DNA of 64,000 bases from Bacteroidota bacterium (GCA_026391355.1 JAPLDH010000077.1:62001-126000); one strand, 5' to 3'. Numbered from the stretch's first letter, positions 27,728 through 37,312 are shown. Numbers and translations are program-made. Notes: generated from the letters alone by a model not told the origin.

Positions 27728-27766
27728 AAAAAAAAATGTCAGAAGTTTATGACATTCTGACATTTT
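27728..27766 (-). terminator. Rho-independent terminator after secG
   Basis: A perfect 12-base inverted repeat (AAAATGTCAGAA at 27733-27744 and TTCTGACATTTT at 27755-27766) encloses a 10-base loop. On the minus strand the second arm runs into a T9 tract. It begins 5 bases past the secG stop. It separates secG from groES and would stop read-through into the chaperonin genes. Confidence 0.8.
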
Positions 27767-27771
27767 CTTAT

Positions 27772-28107
27772 TTACTTTTTTTGACTAGGGGGGGCCTGAA
27801 AATCTTTAATGGGTTGAGTCTTACTCTCATTAATCTGTTTCTGGATCTCACTCTCCTGCACCTTGGTTTCTCCCTGGTATTTTGGGATCACAAAAGAGGA
27901 AAAGAGGGCAAGTACAAGTAAGATGATCGCCAGAGTCCAGGTGGATTTTTCCAGGAAATCCGCTGTTTTCCTGACACCCATAAATTGATTTGAGGAAGAA
28001 AAATTAGATGCCAAACCACCTCCTTTTGAGTTTTGTACAAGAACTACAAGGACGAGCAAAACACAGGTGATAAGGATAACGACCGAGATTAAAATATAAA
28101 TAGCCAT
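27772..28107 (-). CDS. secG: Preprotein translocase subunit SecG
   Basis: A 111-residue inner-membrane protein of the Sec translocon. Two hydrophobic helices (about 3-24 and 57-76) flank the conserved cytosolic loop QNSKGGGLASNF and the family segment TADFLEKSTW. The C-terminal tail is charged and Gln/Lys/Pro-rich. The gene order sigma-54 activator, lptE, TPR protein, secG fits a grouping I recall from other Bacteroidota. SecG serves export, including of T9SS cargo through the first membrane. Confidence 0.95.
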   Translation of the reverse strand: MAIYILISVVILITCVLLVLVVLVQNSKGGGLASNFSSSNQFMGVRKTADFLEKSTWTLAIILLVLALFSSFVIPKYQGETKVQESEIQKQINESKTQPIKDFQAPPSQKK

Positions 28108-28118
28108 GTTACATGAAA

Positions 28119-28153
28119 ATTTACCAATTACAATTTACCATTTACCATTTTGG
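28119..28153. repeat. Short degenerate TTTACCATT-type repeat
   Basis: Bases 28119-28153 contain tandem variants of TTTACCATT and TTACCAATTACA between secG and the TPR gene. Read on the minus strand they give AAAATGGTAAATGGTAAATTGTAA. That is nearly the sequence at 52017-52041 on the plus strand, which has C for T and one extra A. It looks like a dispersed intergenic repeat. No coding role is visible here. Confidence 0.55.
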
Positions 28154-28202
28154 AATGATACGAGGATCAAACTTCACAAATTATTGAGGAAAAACTGTTT
28201 CG

Positions 28203-28937
28203 TTATTCCAATTTTTTAATTTGGGCTGCAAAGAAACTACTTTTTTCCGGATAAAGCAAGATTAATTTCTCATAAATTTTGATGGCCTTGTGAACATTTC
28301 CCTGACGATAATAGAGTTGAGCAAGTGTCTCGCTCACGATTTCTTCTGCATCAAAGCCGCTGGATGCCTCCTTTTCGGCCGGGCTAAAGAAGTTCCCCTT
28401 CGGAGATGAGATTCGGGGTGCCTCCTGGATGAACTTTTCGACTAATTCATTTTTTGTGGTGATTTTTTTTGAAGACAACAATTCTTCATGGTCCTTGATA
28501 CTCTGCTCAATGACAGGCCAGGATGTTGTTTTCAACGATTGTTCATCTTTACTTATTAATGCTTCTGCCTGTTCAGCTTTGATCTCTGCTAATCTCCGCC
28601 TGACAATTGCGAGCAATTCATCTTCATGAGTCGGCTGGTGAAGTTCCGGTTTTTGTGATGAAGGTTCATTAACAACAGGAATTTTATGGATGGACCTGGA
28701 AGTTTTAAGGCGATCGAGGTCCATCTTGATTTTCCTGCGGTTTGAAGCATAGGCTGCCATTTTTTTCCACTGACCGGAAAAGTCAATATCCTCCTTCTTA
28801 TATAAGCCATATGCATAAAGGATCTGTGCAGAGGCACAATAGGGAAAGCGGATTGCAAGATCCTTCACCCCTGACATATCTTCAAAGGTCAGATCGACGG
28901 GATTCTTTAGATGATCAATAAATTCCTGACGCGTCAT
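28203..28937 (-). CDS. Conserved Bacteroidota protein with C-terminal TPR
   Basis: A 244-residue protein without signal peptide or membrane segment. The N-terminal part (1-70) is helical with a conserved look (PVDLTFEDMSGVKDLAIRFPYC, then ASAQILYAYGLYK). The middle is charged and low in complexity. The C-terminus carries one TPR unit (ETLAQLYYRQGNVHKAIKIYEKL, about 207-229). I do not recognise a specific function. It lies between lptE and secG in an arrangement that suggests a role linked to envelope export (inference). Confidence 0.75.
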   Translation of the reverse strand: MTRQEFIDHLKNPVDLTFEDMSGVKDLAIRFPYCASAQILYAYGLYKKEDIDFSGQWKKMAAYASNRRKIKMDLDRLKTSRSIHKIPVVNEPSSQKPELHQPTHEDELLAIVRRRLAEIKAEQAEALISKDEQSLKTTSWPVIEQSIKDHEELLSSKKITTKNELVEKFIQEAPRISSPKGNFFSPAEKEASSGFDAEEIVSETLAQLYYRQGNVHKAIKIYEKLILLYPEKSSFFAAQIKKLE

Positions 28938-28971
28938 TGAACTCTAGTTGACACTATTTACTAACTGATCT

Positions 28972-29517
28972 TTACCAATTGACCACTGCTTTGTTGAATA
29001 TATCCTGGACCAATTGGTCGTTGATCGTTTTTATCAGCCCGTCCTGAACTGAAGGAAGTGGTTCGGAAATTGGATAATCGGCAAATCTGGTGAAGGAGGA
29101 TTCAAAATTCTGTTTATCATTCGTCTTGTTTGTGAATTTGACATTCACCGTGATTGTCATCCTGTTCATTGCAGCTGTTTCATTGCCCTGGATGGCAGTA
29201 GGAAATGCCGGTTCATACCCTGTAATGGAACCTTCAATTGTTAAATCCCCTCCCCTGGAAACCAGCACGAGGTTAGTTTGCGATGTGAAATAATCCTTCA
29301 GATTATCTGTAAAAGCAGTACTTAATGTAGGAATGACCGTTGCAGCATTATTGGCAAAATAATTTATGGTAACGGTTTTGACATTGGGGGAAATTGAGGC
29401 TCCCGTCAATGAATAACTTACATGGCAGGAACTTTGAAAAAACAGGTAAACAATCCCCAATCCGAAAGTCAGATTACGGAGACACAGGGAAAAAAAACCG
29501 TATTCAGTCCTTTTCAA
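28972..29517 (-). CDS. lptE: LptE-family lipoprotein (LPS assembly)
   Basis: A 181-residue lipoprotein with a signal peptide and lipobox FQSSC (C31). The Bacteroidota LptE core follows: YSLTGASISPNVKTVTINYF, then NLKDYF, DLTIEGSITGYEP and MTITVNVKF. LptE plugs LptD in the outer membrane and helps insert LPS. The start is a TTG at 29517, since no ATG lies within the signal peptide. It follows the sigma-54 activator gene by 55 bases and precedes the TPR protein by 34. Confidence 0.85.
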   Translation of the reverse strand: MKRTEYGFFSLCLRNLTFGLGIVYLFFQSSCHVSYSLTGASISPNVKTVTINYFANNAATVIPTLSTAFTDNLKDYFTSQTNLVLVSRGGDLTIEGSITGYEPAFPTAIQGNETAAMNRMTITVNVKFTNKTNDKQNFESSFTRFADYPISEPLPSVQDGLIKTINDQLVQDIFNKAVVNW

Positions 29518-29572
29518 TGCTGAAAAATATTTCTACGCAAAGGTAGGAAAAATTCAGCCCGTTAAGACCCGA

Positions 29573-30796
29573 TCAAGTATCGATCTGATATTCTTTAATC
29601 TTACGGTAAAGTGTTCTTTCTGAAATACCGAGTTCTTTCGCAGCGTGTCTTCGTTTTCCATCATGTTTCTGCAAGGCTTTCCTGATATAATCAATTTCCG
29701 TCTTTTCAAGTGAAAAAGATTCTTCGATTTCTTCAGGTTCCTGTATCGGTTCAGTAAAAGATTTCTCCTCAGGATGAACTTCAATGGGTTGCTCTGACTC
29801 AGGAACATCTTCGAAATTCTTATACAGCCTTTTGATGATCTGTGTATTATCTCCCAGCACTTCTACCGATTTCTCATTCTGCATAAGGGACATAACAAGT
29901 TGTTTTAGGTCGTTCACATCCTTCTTCATATCGAACAGCACCTTATAAAGCAGTTCCCGTTCAGTGAATTTTCCTGAATCATCCTCTTTATATAGAATCG
30001 GAAGATCGCTCGTTTGCCCGCGAGGAAGATACTTGCTGAGTGTTGGACCGTCAATATTCCGGTTATTCTCAATGATTGAGATCTGTTCGGTTATATTCTT
30101 CAACTGGCGTACATTCCCTGGCCATCTGTAATTCGACAACAGATTTTGTGCATCATCATCAAGAATGATGGGTGGCATCCTGTATTTCTCGGCTACATCT
30201 GAAGCAAACTTCCGGAAAAGCAGGTAAATGTCATCTTGCCGATCCCGTAACGGCGGCATAAAAATAGGTACGGTATTTAACCTGTAGAAGAGATCCTGTC
30301 TGAACTTCCCTTTCGCAATTGCATCGGGAATATTGACATTCGTAGCGCCAACGATCCTGACGTTTGTTTTCAGTTCCTTGGACGAGCCAACCCGCATGAA
30401 TTCACCTGACTCCAGTACTCTCAATAGCCTCACCTGTGTGAAAAGCGGCAGTTCAGCCACTTCATCTAAAAAAATAGTACCTCCGCTGACCACTTCAAAG
30501 TACCCTTTCCGTGCTTCATGAGCCCCGGTGAATGATCCTTTCTCATGACCAAAGAGTTCGGAATCAATGGTTCCTTCGGGAATTGCGCCACAATTTACTG
30601 CAATATAAGGTCCATGCTTCCGTGCACTGAGCTGGTGAATAATCTTTGGAAATACCTCTTTTCCGGTTCCGCTTTCACCACTTATCAGCACAGTTATATC
30701 CGTAGCTGCAACCTGGCGGGCAATGTCAATAGCCCTGTCGAGCAAAACTGAATTGCCAATTATCCCAAACCGCTGCTTTATGGTCTGAATGTCCAT
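29573..30796 (-). CDS. Sigma-54-dependent transcriptional activator (AAA+/Fis)
   Basis: A 407-residue bacterial enhancer-binding protein with no receiver or sensor domain. The AAA+ domain starts at once. Walker A is GESGTGK (40-46) and Walker B is IFLDE (D111, E112). The sigma-54 contact loop reads GSFTGA at 87-92 instead of the usual GAFTGA. An acidic linker (about 300-360) follows. The C-terminal Fis-type HTH is at about 375-404 (HAAKELGISERTLYRKI). Without a sensor domain its activity may be set by expression or a partner. Its place before lptE is conserved in my memory of Bacteroidota genomes, which suggests envelope control (inference). Confidence 0.92.
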   Translation of the reverse strand: MDIQTIKQRFGIIGNSVLLDRAIDIARQVAATDITVLISGESGTGKEVFPKIIHQLSARKHGPYIAVNCGAIPEGTIDSELFGHEKGSFTGAHEARKGYFEVVSGGTIFLDEVAELPLFTQVRLLRVLESGEFMRVGSSKELKTNVRIVGATNVNIPDAIAKGKFRQDLFYRLNTVPIFMPPLRDRQDDIYLLFRKFASDVAEKYRMPPIILDDDAQNLLSNYRWPGNVRQLKNITEQISIIENNRNIDGPTLSKYLPRGQTSDLPILYKEDDSGKFTERELLYKVLFDMKKDVNDLKQLVMSLMQNEKSVEVLGDNTQIIKRLYKNFEDVPESEQPIEVHPEEKSFTEPIQEPEEIEESFSLEKTEIDYIRKALQKHDGKRRHAAKELGISERTLYRKIKEYQIDT

Positions 30797-30844
30797 GGGT
30801 AATCCTTTTTTATACCAATCCTATAAACCTGCAGTACCTGATTT

Positions 30845-32503
30845 TTATTTTTCTTGTTTTTTCACTTCCCTTTTCAGGCGTGCAAGATGTCCCCTTCCTA
30901 AAGCCTTGACTTCGCAACCGAGTTCAAAATAACGACGGATCTGGACATCGGTCAGAATACCGAATGCATCGATAACAGCAATGGGTCCACCTGCCCAATT
31001 AACGATATCATCAGGCGACAGATTTAGATACTGGGTATGGGGAACTGCAAGGATCAGTGCTTCAACTCCCGTAATTGCTTCTTTCAATTCCTTTTGAACA
31101 GTGATGTTTTTCAGTTGCTCCTGGTTCCGGAAGAAGCGTTTCCAGGAATGTCCAGGTGCAGGGTATTCGTCCTGGTCTTCCAACTCATACCAATGGTCAA
31201 CATAAGGATCATGTACACGGATTTCAGCACTCATCTCGGTCAGTTTCCTGACCACCATTTCGCTTCCGCTGTAACGTGTATCCCCAACATCCTGCCGGTA
31301 ACTGGCCCCGCATAACAGTACTTCTGATCCGGCAATATATTTCCCCATATTCCTGAGGGCATCCCTGGTCAGTTCGGCAACATGCAAAGCCCTTGTATCA
31401 TTGATGTTGATTGCAGTCGGGGTGATCTGGAAGATTTTATCTCCATCTTCAAAACCAAGAATATGTTTATAAGCCCAATAACCCAGGCCGCCATCTTTTG
31501 GAAGGCAATAACCACCTATCCCAGGTCCCGGGAAAATCATATTGTTATGTGTAGGACGCATCTTGATGGCATTGATAACCTTAATCAGGTCAACTCCATT
31601 TCTTTCTGCAAACAGGCTCCATTCATTCAAAAAGGCCAGAATCGTTGCACGGTATGAATTCTCAACAATTTTTGTGGTCTCCGATTCAATCGGCCTGTCC
31701 ATTACAGTCAATGGAAAATCTTTTGTATTTAACACCTCGTGCAGGAACTTTTCTACACGTTGACGGGCTACCTTATCACAACCGGAACAAACACGCCAGA
31801 AATCACGGATACTGGCAACATATTGTTTACCTGGCATTACCCGTTCGAAGCTGTGTGCCAAAAGCGGTGTTTCCTTGATACCTCTCTTTGCAAATGCTTT
31901 TTTCAGGATCGGCCATGCAACAAATTCAGTGGTTCCGGGAGCAACCGTGGTCTCAATTAAAACAAGACACCCTGGATTTATCTTTTCCCCAATTGTTCGC
32001 ATTGTATCCTCAAGGGCTGCCATATCTGCAGAACCAGTCTTCATATCTCCAAGATCCTTCTTGGCAAAGTCACACTGAACATCAACCACCACACAGTCAG
32101 CAAACTGCAGGCAGTCACTGTTGAACGTCGCAACCAATGTTTTCTCTTTCAGTACACACCGGTCGATCAGCATATCCACTTCGGGATCTTCTGCTTTTAC
32201 AGGAGAAATTCCTTCGTTCACCAGAGGAATTTTCCAATAGCTTCTCGGGCTTGGGCGCTGGCAACCAATGACAAATTTGGAATAGTTGCCATCTTTATTC
32301 TTGGTGTCGGCTACAATAGCAGCCATGACAGCTCCAACGAAGCCCATTCCCATGACAACAATAATCTCTTTGCCTTCTTTTCTTGCCTTGGTTACCAGGT
32401 TTTCAATTCTGGTCAACTCGTTTGCATAATCGGTCTTCAAAGGAAGAGGAAATTTTTCTCCCGATGGACTTACTGAATATTTTACAGGTTCCTGTGATGA
32501 CAT
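30845..32503 (-). CDS. Nucleotide-sugar (UDP-sugar) dehydrogenase family protein
   Basis: A 552-residue NAD-dependent dehydrogenase of the UDP-glucose/GDP-mannose dehydrogenase family, which oxidises C6 of a nucleotide sugar to a uronic acid. Visible features are the Rossmann start VVMGMGFVGAVMAA, the ETTVAPGTTEF strand, the KIVENSYRATILAFLNEW helix and the catalytic cysteine in GGYCLPKDGG. It is about 100 residues longer than the common WbpA/UgD enzymes, with extra sequence after the first strand. It might supply the UDP-uronic acid used by the genes at 57078-59782, but it lies 25 kb away and its substrate is not known. It stands between pheT and the sigma-54 activator. Confidence 0.85.
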   Translation of the reverse strand: MSSQEPVKYSVSPSGEKFPLPLKTDYANELTRIENLVTKARKEGKEIIVVMGMGFVGAVMAAIVADTKNKDGNYSKFVIGCQRPSPRSYWKIPLVNEGISPVKAEDPEVDMLIDRCVLKEKTLVATFNSDCLQFADCVVVDVQCDFAKKDLGDMKTGSADMAALEDTMRTIGEKINPGCLVLIETTVAPGTTEFVAWPILKKAFAKRGIKETPLLAHSFERVMPGKQYVASIRDFWRVCSGCDKVARQRVEKFLHEVLNTKDFPLTVMDRPIESETTKIVENSYRATILAFLNEWSLFAERNGVDLIKVINAIKMRPTHNNMIFPGPGIGGYCLPKDGGLGYWAYKHILGFEDGDKIFQITPTAININDTRALHVAELTRDALRNMGKYIAGSEVLLCGASYRQDVGDTRYSGSEMVVRKLTEMSAEIRVHDPYVDHWYELEDQDEYPAPGHSWKRFFRNQEQLKNITVQKELKEAITGVEALILAVPHTQYLNLSPDDIVNWAGGPIAVIDAFGILTDVQIRRYFELGCEVKALGRGHLARLKREVKKQEK

Positions 32504-32563
32504 AATGTAACGTGTTTTTAAGTTAATATTTCGGTTTTTATATATGTATTTCCAATTCAGATG

Positions 32564-35053
32564 CTACCTCAGATGTGCATTCAACTTCTCTTCAAACATC
32601 CTGACCAGTTTTTGCATCACTTTCTCAATTTCGTTGTCGGTAAGGGTTTTCTGTTCATCAAGGAGGATAAAACTAACGGCATAAGACTTTTTGCCATGCT
32701 CAATCTTTTCTCCTTCATAAACGTCGAAAAGACCCACTTTTTTCAATACTCTTTTTTCAGTTTCATACGCCAGTTTCTCAATCTGTGCAAAAGTTACCGA
32801 ATTATCCACCAACATGGCTATATCCCGTCGAACTTCAGGAAACTTGGGCAACTCCCGGAATTTGATACCTTTCGTATCAAGTGAAGATAAAAGGTTATCC
32901 CAGAAAAAATCTGCATAAAAGATTTCCTGCCGGATATCATGCTTATTTAAGAGCAGGCGTGATAATTCCCCGAAATTAACCAAAATTTTTCCATCCAGTA
33001 AAACGACCATTCCTTCTTTGATAATATTGCCGGTCAGCGTTTCCGTTTTGAGCTTTGACAGATCTATATTGGCCTTCACCAGAACATTATTAATATATCC
33101 TTTCAGATCATAAAAATCCACTTTTCGTCCAGCTGAATTCCAATTCTCAGCAATGGCCCTGCCGGAAAGATAAAGTGCAAGGTGCTTTTCTTCCTGGTAC
33201 TTTAACAATGGGCCTGAAGAATTACCGGAATGATCATCTTTCTCCGGATCAACCTTTGAATATATTGTACCAAATTCGAAGAGCTTTATATCCTGTATCT
33301 TGCGGTTCTGATTGTAAACGATTGTTTCAAAACCGTTATAAAGTAAGGTTTGTCTTAAAACAGCCAGATCCCTGCTTAAGGGGTTCAGAATCCTGACAGA
33401 ATTTTGCTCCCTGAAATCTGTATTTCCTTCATAATATGCCGACCTGGTTAGCGAATTATTTATGATTTCATAGAATCCATTGGCAACCAGGTAATCAGAG
33501 ATCAGATTCTGGATCTTCTCAGGATCCGGATTTTTGGCATATGAAACTGAAGAATGAATGGAAGCGGGGATCTCTACATTGTTGTAACCATAGATGCGCA
33601 AAACCTCTTCAATTATGTCTGCTTCACGTGTAACGTCGGTTTTAAAGGCCGGCACCCTTAAATCCAACCCTTTCTGGTCATCTCCAAGAACCTCAAATCC
33701 AAGGGAAATCAATATTTTTTTTACAGTATCCCTTTCTATCTTTTTTCCAATAAGCCGATCCAGATGATCATAGGAAAGGTTTACTGTTTTCCGGATAAAT
33801 GGATGAGGATAAACATCAACTATTTCGGAAGATATCTCGCCTCCTGCCATTTCCCGGATCATCAATGCGGCCCTTTTAATTGCATAGACTGTAATATCAA
33901 TGTCAGAGCCCCTTTCGAACCTAAATGATGCATCAGTCTGCAATCCATGGTATTTGGAAGTAAGCCGGATGGTTCGTGGGTCAAAACATGCGCTTTCAAG
34001 AAAGATATTCCGCGTATTTTCCGTTACTCCTGATTCAAGACCCCCGAAAACTCCGGCAATTACCATTGGCTCTTCAGCATTACATATCATCAGGTCATTA
34101 TCGGTCAGCTCCCTTTCAACTTCATCGAGCGTAGTAAATTTTGTTCCTCCCCTGAGTTTTTTTATGATGACCTTTTCCCCCCGGATCTTATCTGCATCAA
34201 ATGCATGCAAAGGTTGGCCGGTTTCATAAAGAATATAATTGGTAATATCCACAATATTATTGATGGGACGAAGACCAATTGCATTTAGCCTGTCCCTGAG
34301 CCATTTTGGAGAATCCGCCACCTTGATTCCAATCATTGTCAATCCTGTATAACGGGGGCATCCGGTTGTATCTTCAATGACCACATCAATCCTGCGTTTA
34401 TTATTATCTGTTTTAAGGTTACCGACATCAGGAATCATCAAACGGATATTGTCCATCCTGGTAGCGATGGCCTGATTTATCCCGCAAACAGCAACTAAGT
34501 CTCTTGCCACCCCTATATGGGATGCGGCATCCGACCGGTTTGGGGTTAACCCGATTTCGAGGATAACATCCTCGTAGACATCAAAATATTCTTTCGCCAA
34601 AGTACCAGGAATTGCAAAGGGATCCAATACCATTATACCTTCATGAGATGTACCCAATCCAAGTTCATCCTCAGCACAAATCATCCCTTCTGACACCTCT
34701 CCCCTGATTTTGGTTTTTTGAAGTTTTATTTCCTGATCTTTAAAATACAGAGTCGTACCGATCGTAGCCACGGCAACTTTTTGTCCGGCCATAACATTCG
34801 ACGCTCCACAAACAATATGCAATGGTTCACTTCGTGAAATATCCACCGTGGTAATACTCAGATGATCTGAATTCGGATGAGGAATACATGTTTTGACTTC
34901 GCCAATCACCACTCCATCCAGTCCACCCTTTACAGAACAGTATTGATTGAGGCTTTCCACTTCCAGTCCACATCCGGTAAGTATCCCTGCTAAGGTTTCC
35001 GGTTCTGTGGTAAGATTAATGTAATCCTTCAGCCAATTTAGGGAGATCCTCAT
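32564..35053 (-). CDS. pheT: Phenylalanyl-tRNA synthetase beta subunit
   Basis: An 829-residue subunit of the (alpha-beta)2 synthetase that charges tRNA-Phe. The order of domains is normal. An N-terminal tRNA-binding (EMAP-like) domain comes first (about 40-155, VVIGEVKTCIPHPNSDHL). The B3/4 editing domain (about 215-400), the B5 domain, a catalytic-like core with the MTRS-type region, and the C-terminal ferredoxin-like anticodon-binding domain (about 735-829, KFPEVRRDIAMLVD) follow. The alpha subunit gene (pheS) is not next to it. A good promoter lies just upstream. Confidence 0.97.
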   Translation of the reverse strand: MRISLNWLKDYINLTTEPETLAGILTGCGLEVESLNQYCSVKGGLDGVVIGEVKTCIPHPNSDHLSITTVDISRSEPLHIVCGASNVMAGQKVAVATIGTTLYFKDQEIKLQKTKIRGEVSEGMICAEDELGLGTSHEGIMVLDPFAIPGTLAKEYFDVYEDVILEIGLTPNRSDAASHIGVARDLVAVCGINQAIATRMDNIRLMIPDVGNLKTDNNKRRIDVVIEDTTGCPRYTGLTMIGIKVADSPKWLRDRLNAIGLRPINNIVDITNYILYETGQPLHAFDADKIRGEKVIIKKLRGGTKFTTLDEVERELTDNDLMICNAEEPMVIAGVFGGLESGVTENTRNIFLESACFDPRTIRLTSKYHGLQTDASFRFERGSDIDITVYAIKRAALMIREMAGGEISSEIVDVYPHPFIRKTVNLSYDHLDRLIGKKIERDTVKKILISLGFEVLGDDQKGLDLRVPAFKTDVTREADIIEEVLRIYGYNNVEIPASIHSSVSYAKNPDPEKIQNLISDYLVANGFYEIINNSLTRSAYYEGNTDFREQNSVRILNPLSRDLAVLRQTLLYNGFETIVYNQNRKIQDIKLFEFGTIYSKVDPEKDDHSGNSSGPLLKYQEEKHLALYLSGRAIAENWNSAGRKVDFYDLKGYINNVLVKANIDLSKLKTETLTGNIIKEGMVVLLDGKILVNFGELSRLLLNKHDIRQEIFYADFFWDNLLSSLDTKGIKFRELPKFPEVRRDIAMLVDNSVTFAQIEKLAYETEKRVLKKVGLFDVYEGEKIEHGKKSYAVSFILLDEQKTLTDNEIEKVMQKLVRMFEEKLNAHLR

Positions 35054-35076
35054 GTTATGGTTGTGTTATTTGTGTA

Positions 35077-35107
35077 CAAAAGTATTGATAAATTCAATTT
35101 GATCAAC
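35077..35107 (-). promoter_or_regulatory. Predicted promoter of pheT
   Basis: On the minus strand GTTG (plus 35104-35107) and TACTTTTG (35077-35084) are 19 bases apart, fitting the Bacteroidota consensus with one mismatch in the -33 box. It lies 24 bases before the pheT ATG and overlaps the last codons of recG. Confidence 0.55.
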
Positions 35108-37208
35108 TAATTAATCCCCAATTTTCGTTGTATTTATTCATCAATGCCAGGTGTTGGAAAAGCATCATATTTTTCTCTTTTTCCAGGGAAGGATCGTCGC
35201 GGAGAATATCAGATGCCAGGTTTCGCGCATATTTCAGTATTTTTTCATCCTTTACGATATCGGCAATTTTCAGGTTCAGGATACCACTTTGCTGGGTTCC
35301 TTCAAGATCACCCGGCCCTCTGAGTTGCAGGTCTGTTTCTGAAATAATAAAACCATCAGATGTACTCACCATGGTATCGATCCGCTTTTTTGCTTCAACC
35401 GTTAACTTAAAGGAGGTCATTAAAATGCAATAGGCTTGGTCAGCGCCTCTGCCAACCCTGCCCCTAAGCTGGTGAAGTTGGGAGAGTCCGAAACGTTCAG
35501 CATTTTCAATGACCATGACCGAGGCGTTCGGAATGTCAACACCCACTTCAATAACCGTTGTGGCGACCATTATCTGGGTTTCCTTCCGGATAAAACGGTT
35601 CATTTCCACATCTTTCTCCGGCTGTTTCATCTTGCCATGAACCATGCTGATAGCATATCCTGGAGCGGGAAAAGCTTCCCTGACGATTTCAAAACCCTCA
35701 ATGAGGTTCTTCAGATCCAGCGTTTCCGATTCCTTGATCAATGGATAAACGATATAAACCTGTTTACCTTCCTTGATCATTTTTTTGATAAATCCAAAAA
35801 CCTCCTCCCGCTTTGAATCATAAACATGCCTGGTAATGACCGGCTTCCTTCCGGGTGGCATTTCATCGATTACCGAACATTCAAGGTCTCCATAAAGGGT
35901 CATAGCCAAAGTACGGGGAATCGGAGTGGCAGTCATCACGAGCACATGAGGGGTAATGATATTTTTATCCCAGAGTTTGGCACGTTGGGCGACACCAAAA
36001 CGGTGTTGTTCATCAATTACCACAACTCCCAATTCCCTGAATTGTACATTCTCTTCGATCAGGGCATGGGTTCCGATCAGAATCTGAAGGGTTCCATCGA
36101 AGAGTCCTTGCAGGATCTCCTTTCTTTGAAGGTTCTTTGTGGATCCAGTTAACAGGGAAATATGGATCCCCATTCCGGACAGCATGCGTGAAATGGTTTG
36201 AAAATGCTGGTTGGCAAGAATTTCAGTAGGAGCCATCAGGCATGCCTGGTAACCATTATCCAGGGCAATGAGCATGATCATCAGGGCCACCAATGTTTTT
36301 CCACTTCCCACGTCCCCCTGAAGCAACCGGTTCATCTGCTTTCCTGAACGCAAATCCTGCCTGATTTCCCTGATCACTCTTTTTTGGGCATTGGTCAACT
36401 CAAAGGTCAGGTAATGATGGTAAAAATTGTTGACATTATCCCCCACTTTTGAAAATACATGCCCGGTATTTTTCTGTGTACGGTTATATTTCTGTTGCAA
36501 CAATCTGAGCTGGATAAAAAAAAGTTCCTCGAACTTTAACCTTGCCTGGGCTTTCTTTAATATTTCAAGGTTATCCGGAAAATGAATATTTATAAACGCT
36601 GTTTCTCTCGCAATTAATTTCAAATCACCTGTAATCTCATCAGGCAGATTTTCAGATATATAAAATTTTTCTGATATCAATAAGGTCTTAATAAGTTTTG
36701 AAACCCCTTTGCTGTCGAGCCCTTTTGATTTGAGCTTTTCTGTGGAGTTGTAAAAGGGCATTAAATTAATTTTCAATGTCGAAGTATGTTCGGGAGGTGT
36801 TTCTAATTCCGGGTGGGCAATATTCAAGCGACCATTGAACCATGAAGGTTTCCCGAATACAATAAATGTTTTTCCAGGAATAAGCAGATCGATCACCCAT
36901 TTTATTCCCTGAAACCATACCAGGTCAACCTCTCCCGTCCCATCTGAGATAGTTGCGATCAATCTTTTGGAACGCTGGCTTCCGGCAGTAGTGATCCGTC
37001 CGATTGTGCCCATTATCTGGATATATGGTGTATCATCATGTATATCGGTGATTTTATATATTTTACTCCGGTCAACATACCTGAAAGGAAAATAAGAAAG
37101 CAACTCTCCGAAAGTAAATATTTTCAGTTCCTTTTTCAGTAAGTCAGCCCTTGCAGGACCCACACCTTTTAAATATTCAACCGGGGTTTCCAGAAATGAA
37201 TGTATCAT
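35103..37208 (-). CDS. recG: ATP-dependent DNA helicase RecG
   Basis: A 701-residue branch-migration helicase acting on stalled forks and recombination intermediates. The N-terminal wedge OB-fold (about 60-150, YIQIMGTIGRI) is followed by helicase motifs I (GDVGSGKT), II (DEQH), III (TATPIPRTL) and VI (QLRGRVGRG). The C-terminal RecG helical hairpin is present. I place the start at the ATG at 37208 (MIHSFLETPVEYLKGVG), where homology starts. A longer frame upstream to 37325 would run through the gldN terminator hairpin and is not believable. Length agrees with E. coli RecG (693). Confidence 0.96.
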   Translation of the reverse strand: MIHSFLETPVEYLKGVGPARADLLKKELKIFTFGELLSYFPFRYVDRSKIYKITDIHDDTPYIQIMGTIGRITTAGSQRSKRLIATISDGTGEVDLVWFQGIKWVIDLLIPGKTFIVFGKPSWFNGRLNIAHPELETPPEHTSTLKINLMPFYNSTEKLKSKGLDSKGVSKLIKTLLISEKFYISENLPDEITGDLKLIARETAFINIHFPDNLEILKKAQARLKFEELFFIQLRLLQQKYNRTQKNTGHVFSKVGDNVNNFYHHYLTFELTNAQKRVIREIRQDLRSGKQMNRLLQGDVGSGKTLVALMIMLIALDNGYQACLMAPTEILANQHFQTISRMLSGMGIHISLLTGSTKNLQRKEILQGLFDGTLQILIGTHALIEENVQFRELGVVVIDEQHRFGVAQRAKLWDKNIITPHVLVMTATPIPRTLAMTLYGDLECSVIDEMPPGRKPVITRHVYDSKREEVFGFIKKMIKEGKQVYIVYPLIKESETLDLKNLIEGFEIVREAFPAPGYAISMVHGKMKQPEKDVEMNRFIRKETQIMVATTVIEVGVDIPNASVMVIENAERFGLSQLHQLRGRVGRGADQAYCILMTSFKLTVEAKKRIDTMVSTSDGFIISETDLQLRGPGDLEGTQQSGILNLKIADIVKDEKILKYARNLASDILRDDPSLEKEKNMMLFQHLALMNKYNENWGLIS

Positions 37209-37261
37209 AGGGAAACATCTTTGCGAGAAGCAAAAATAGATAATCCGGAGCAGTCGGAAGC

Positions 37262-37298
37262 AAAAAAAAACTCCCTGCAAAACAGGGAGTTTTTTTTT
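37262..37298. terminator. Rho-independent terminator after the gldN/T9SS operon
   Basis: An A9 tract, the stem CTCCCTG (37271-37277), a 5-base loop, CAGGGAG (37283-37289) and a T9 tract. It lies 15 bases after the gldN stop in the minus direction and is symmetrical, so it may work on both strands. It marks the end of the porP-gldKLMN operon. Confidence 0.9.
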
Positions 37299-37312
37299 GT
37301 GGAAGTTCTGTA

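Noticed and set aside
28119-28153. CRISPR-like repeats
   Set aside because: The repeat units are under 12 bases, touch each other and have no spacers.
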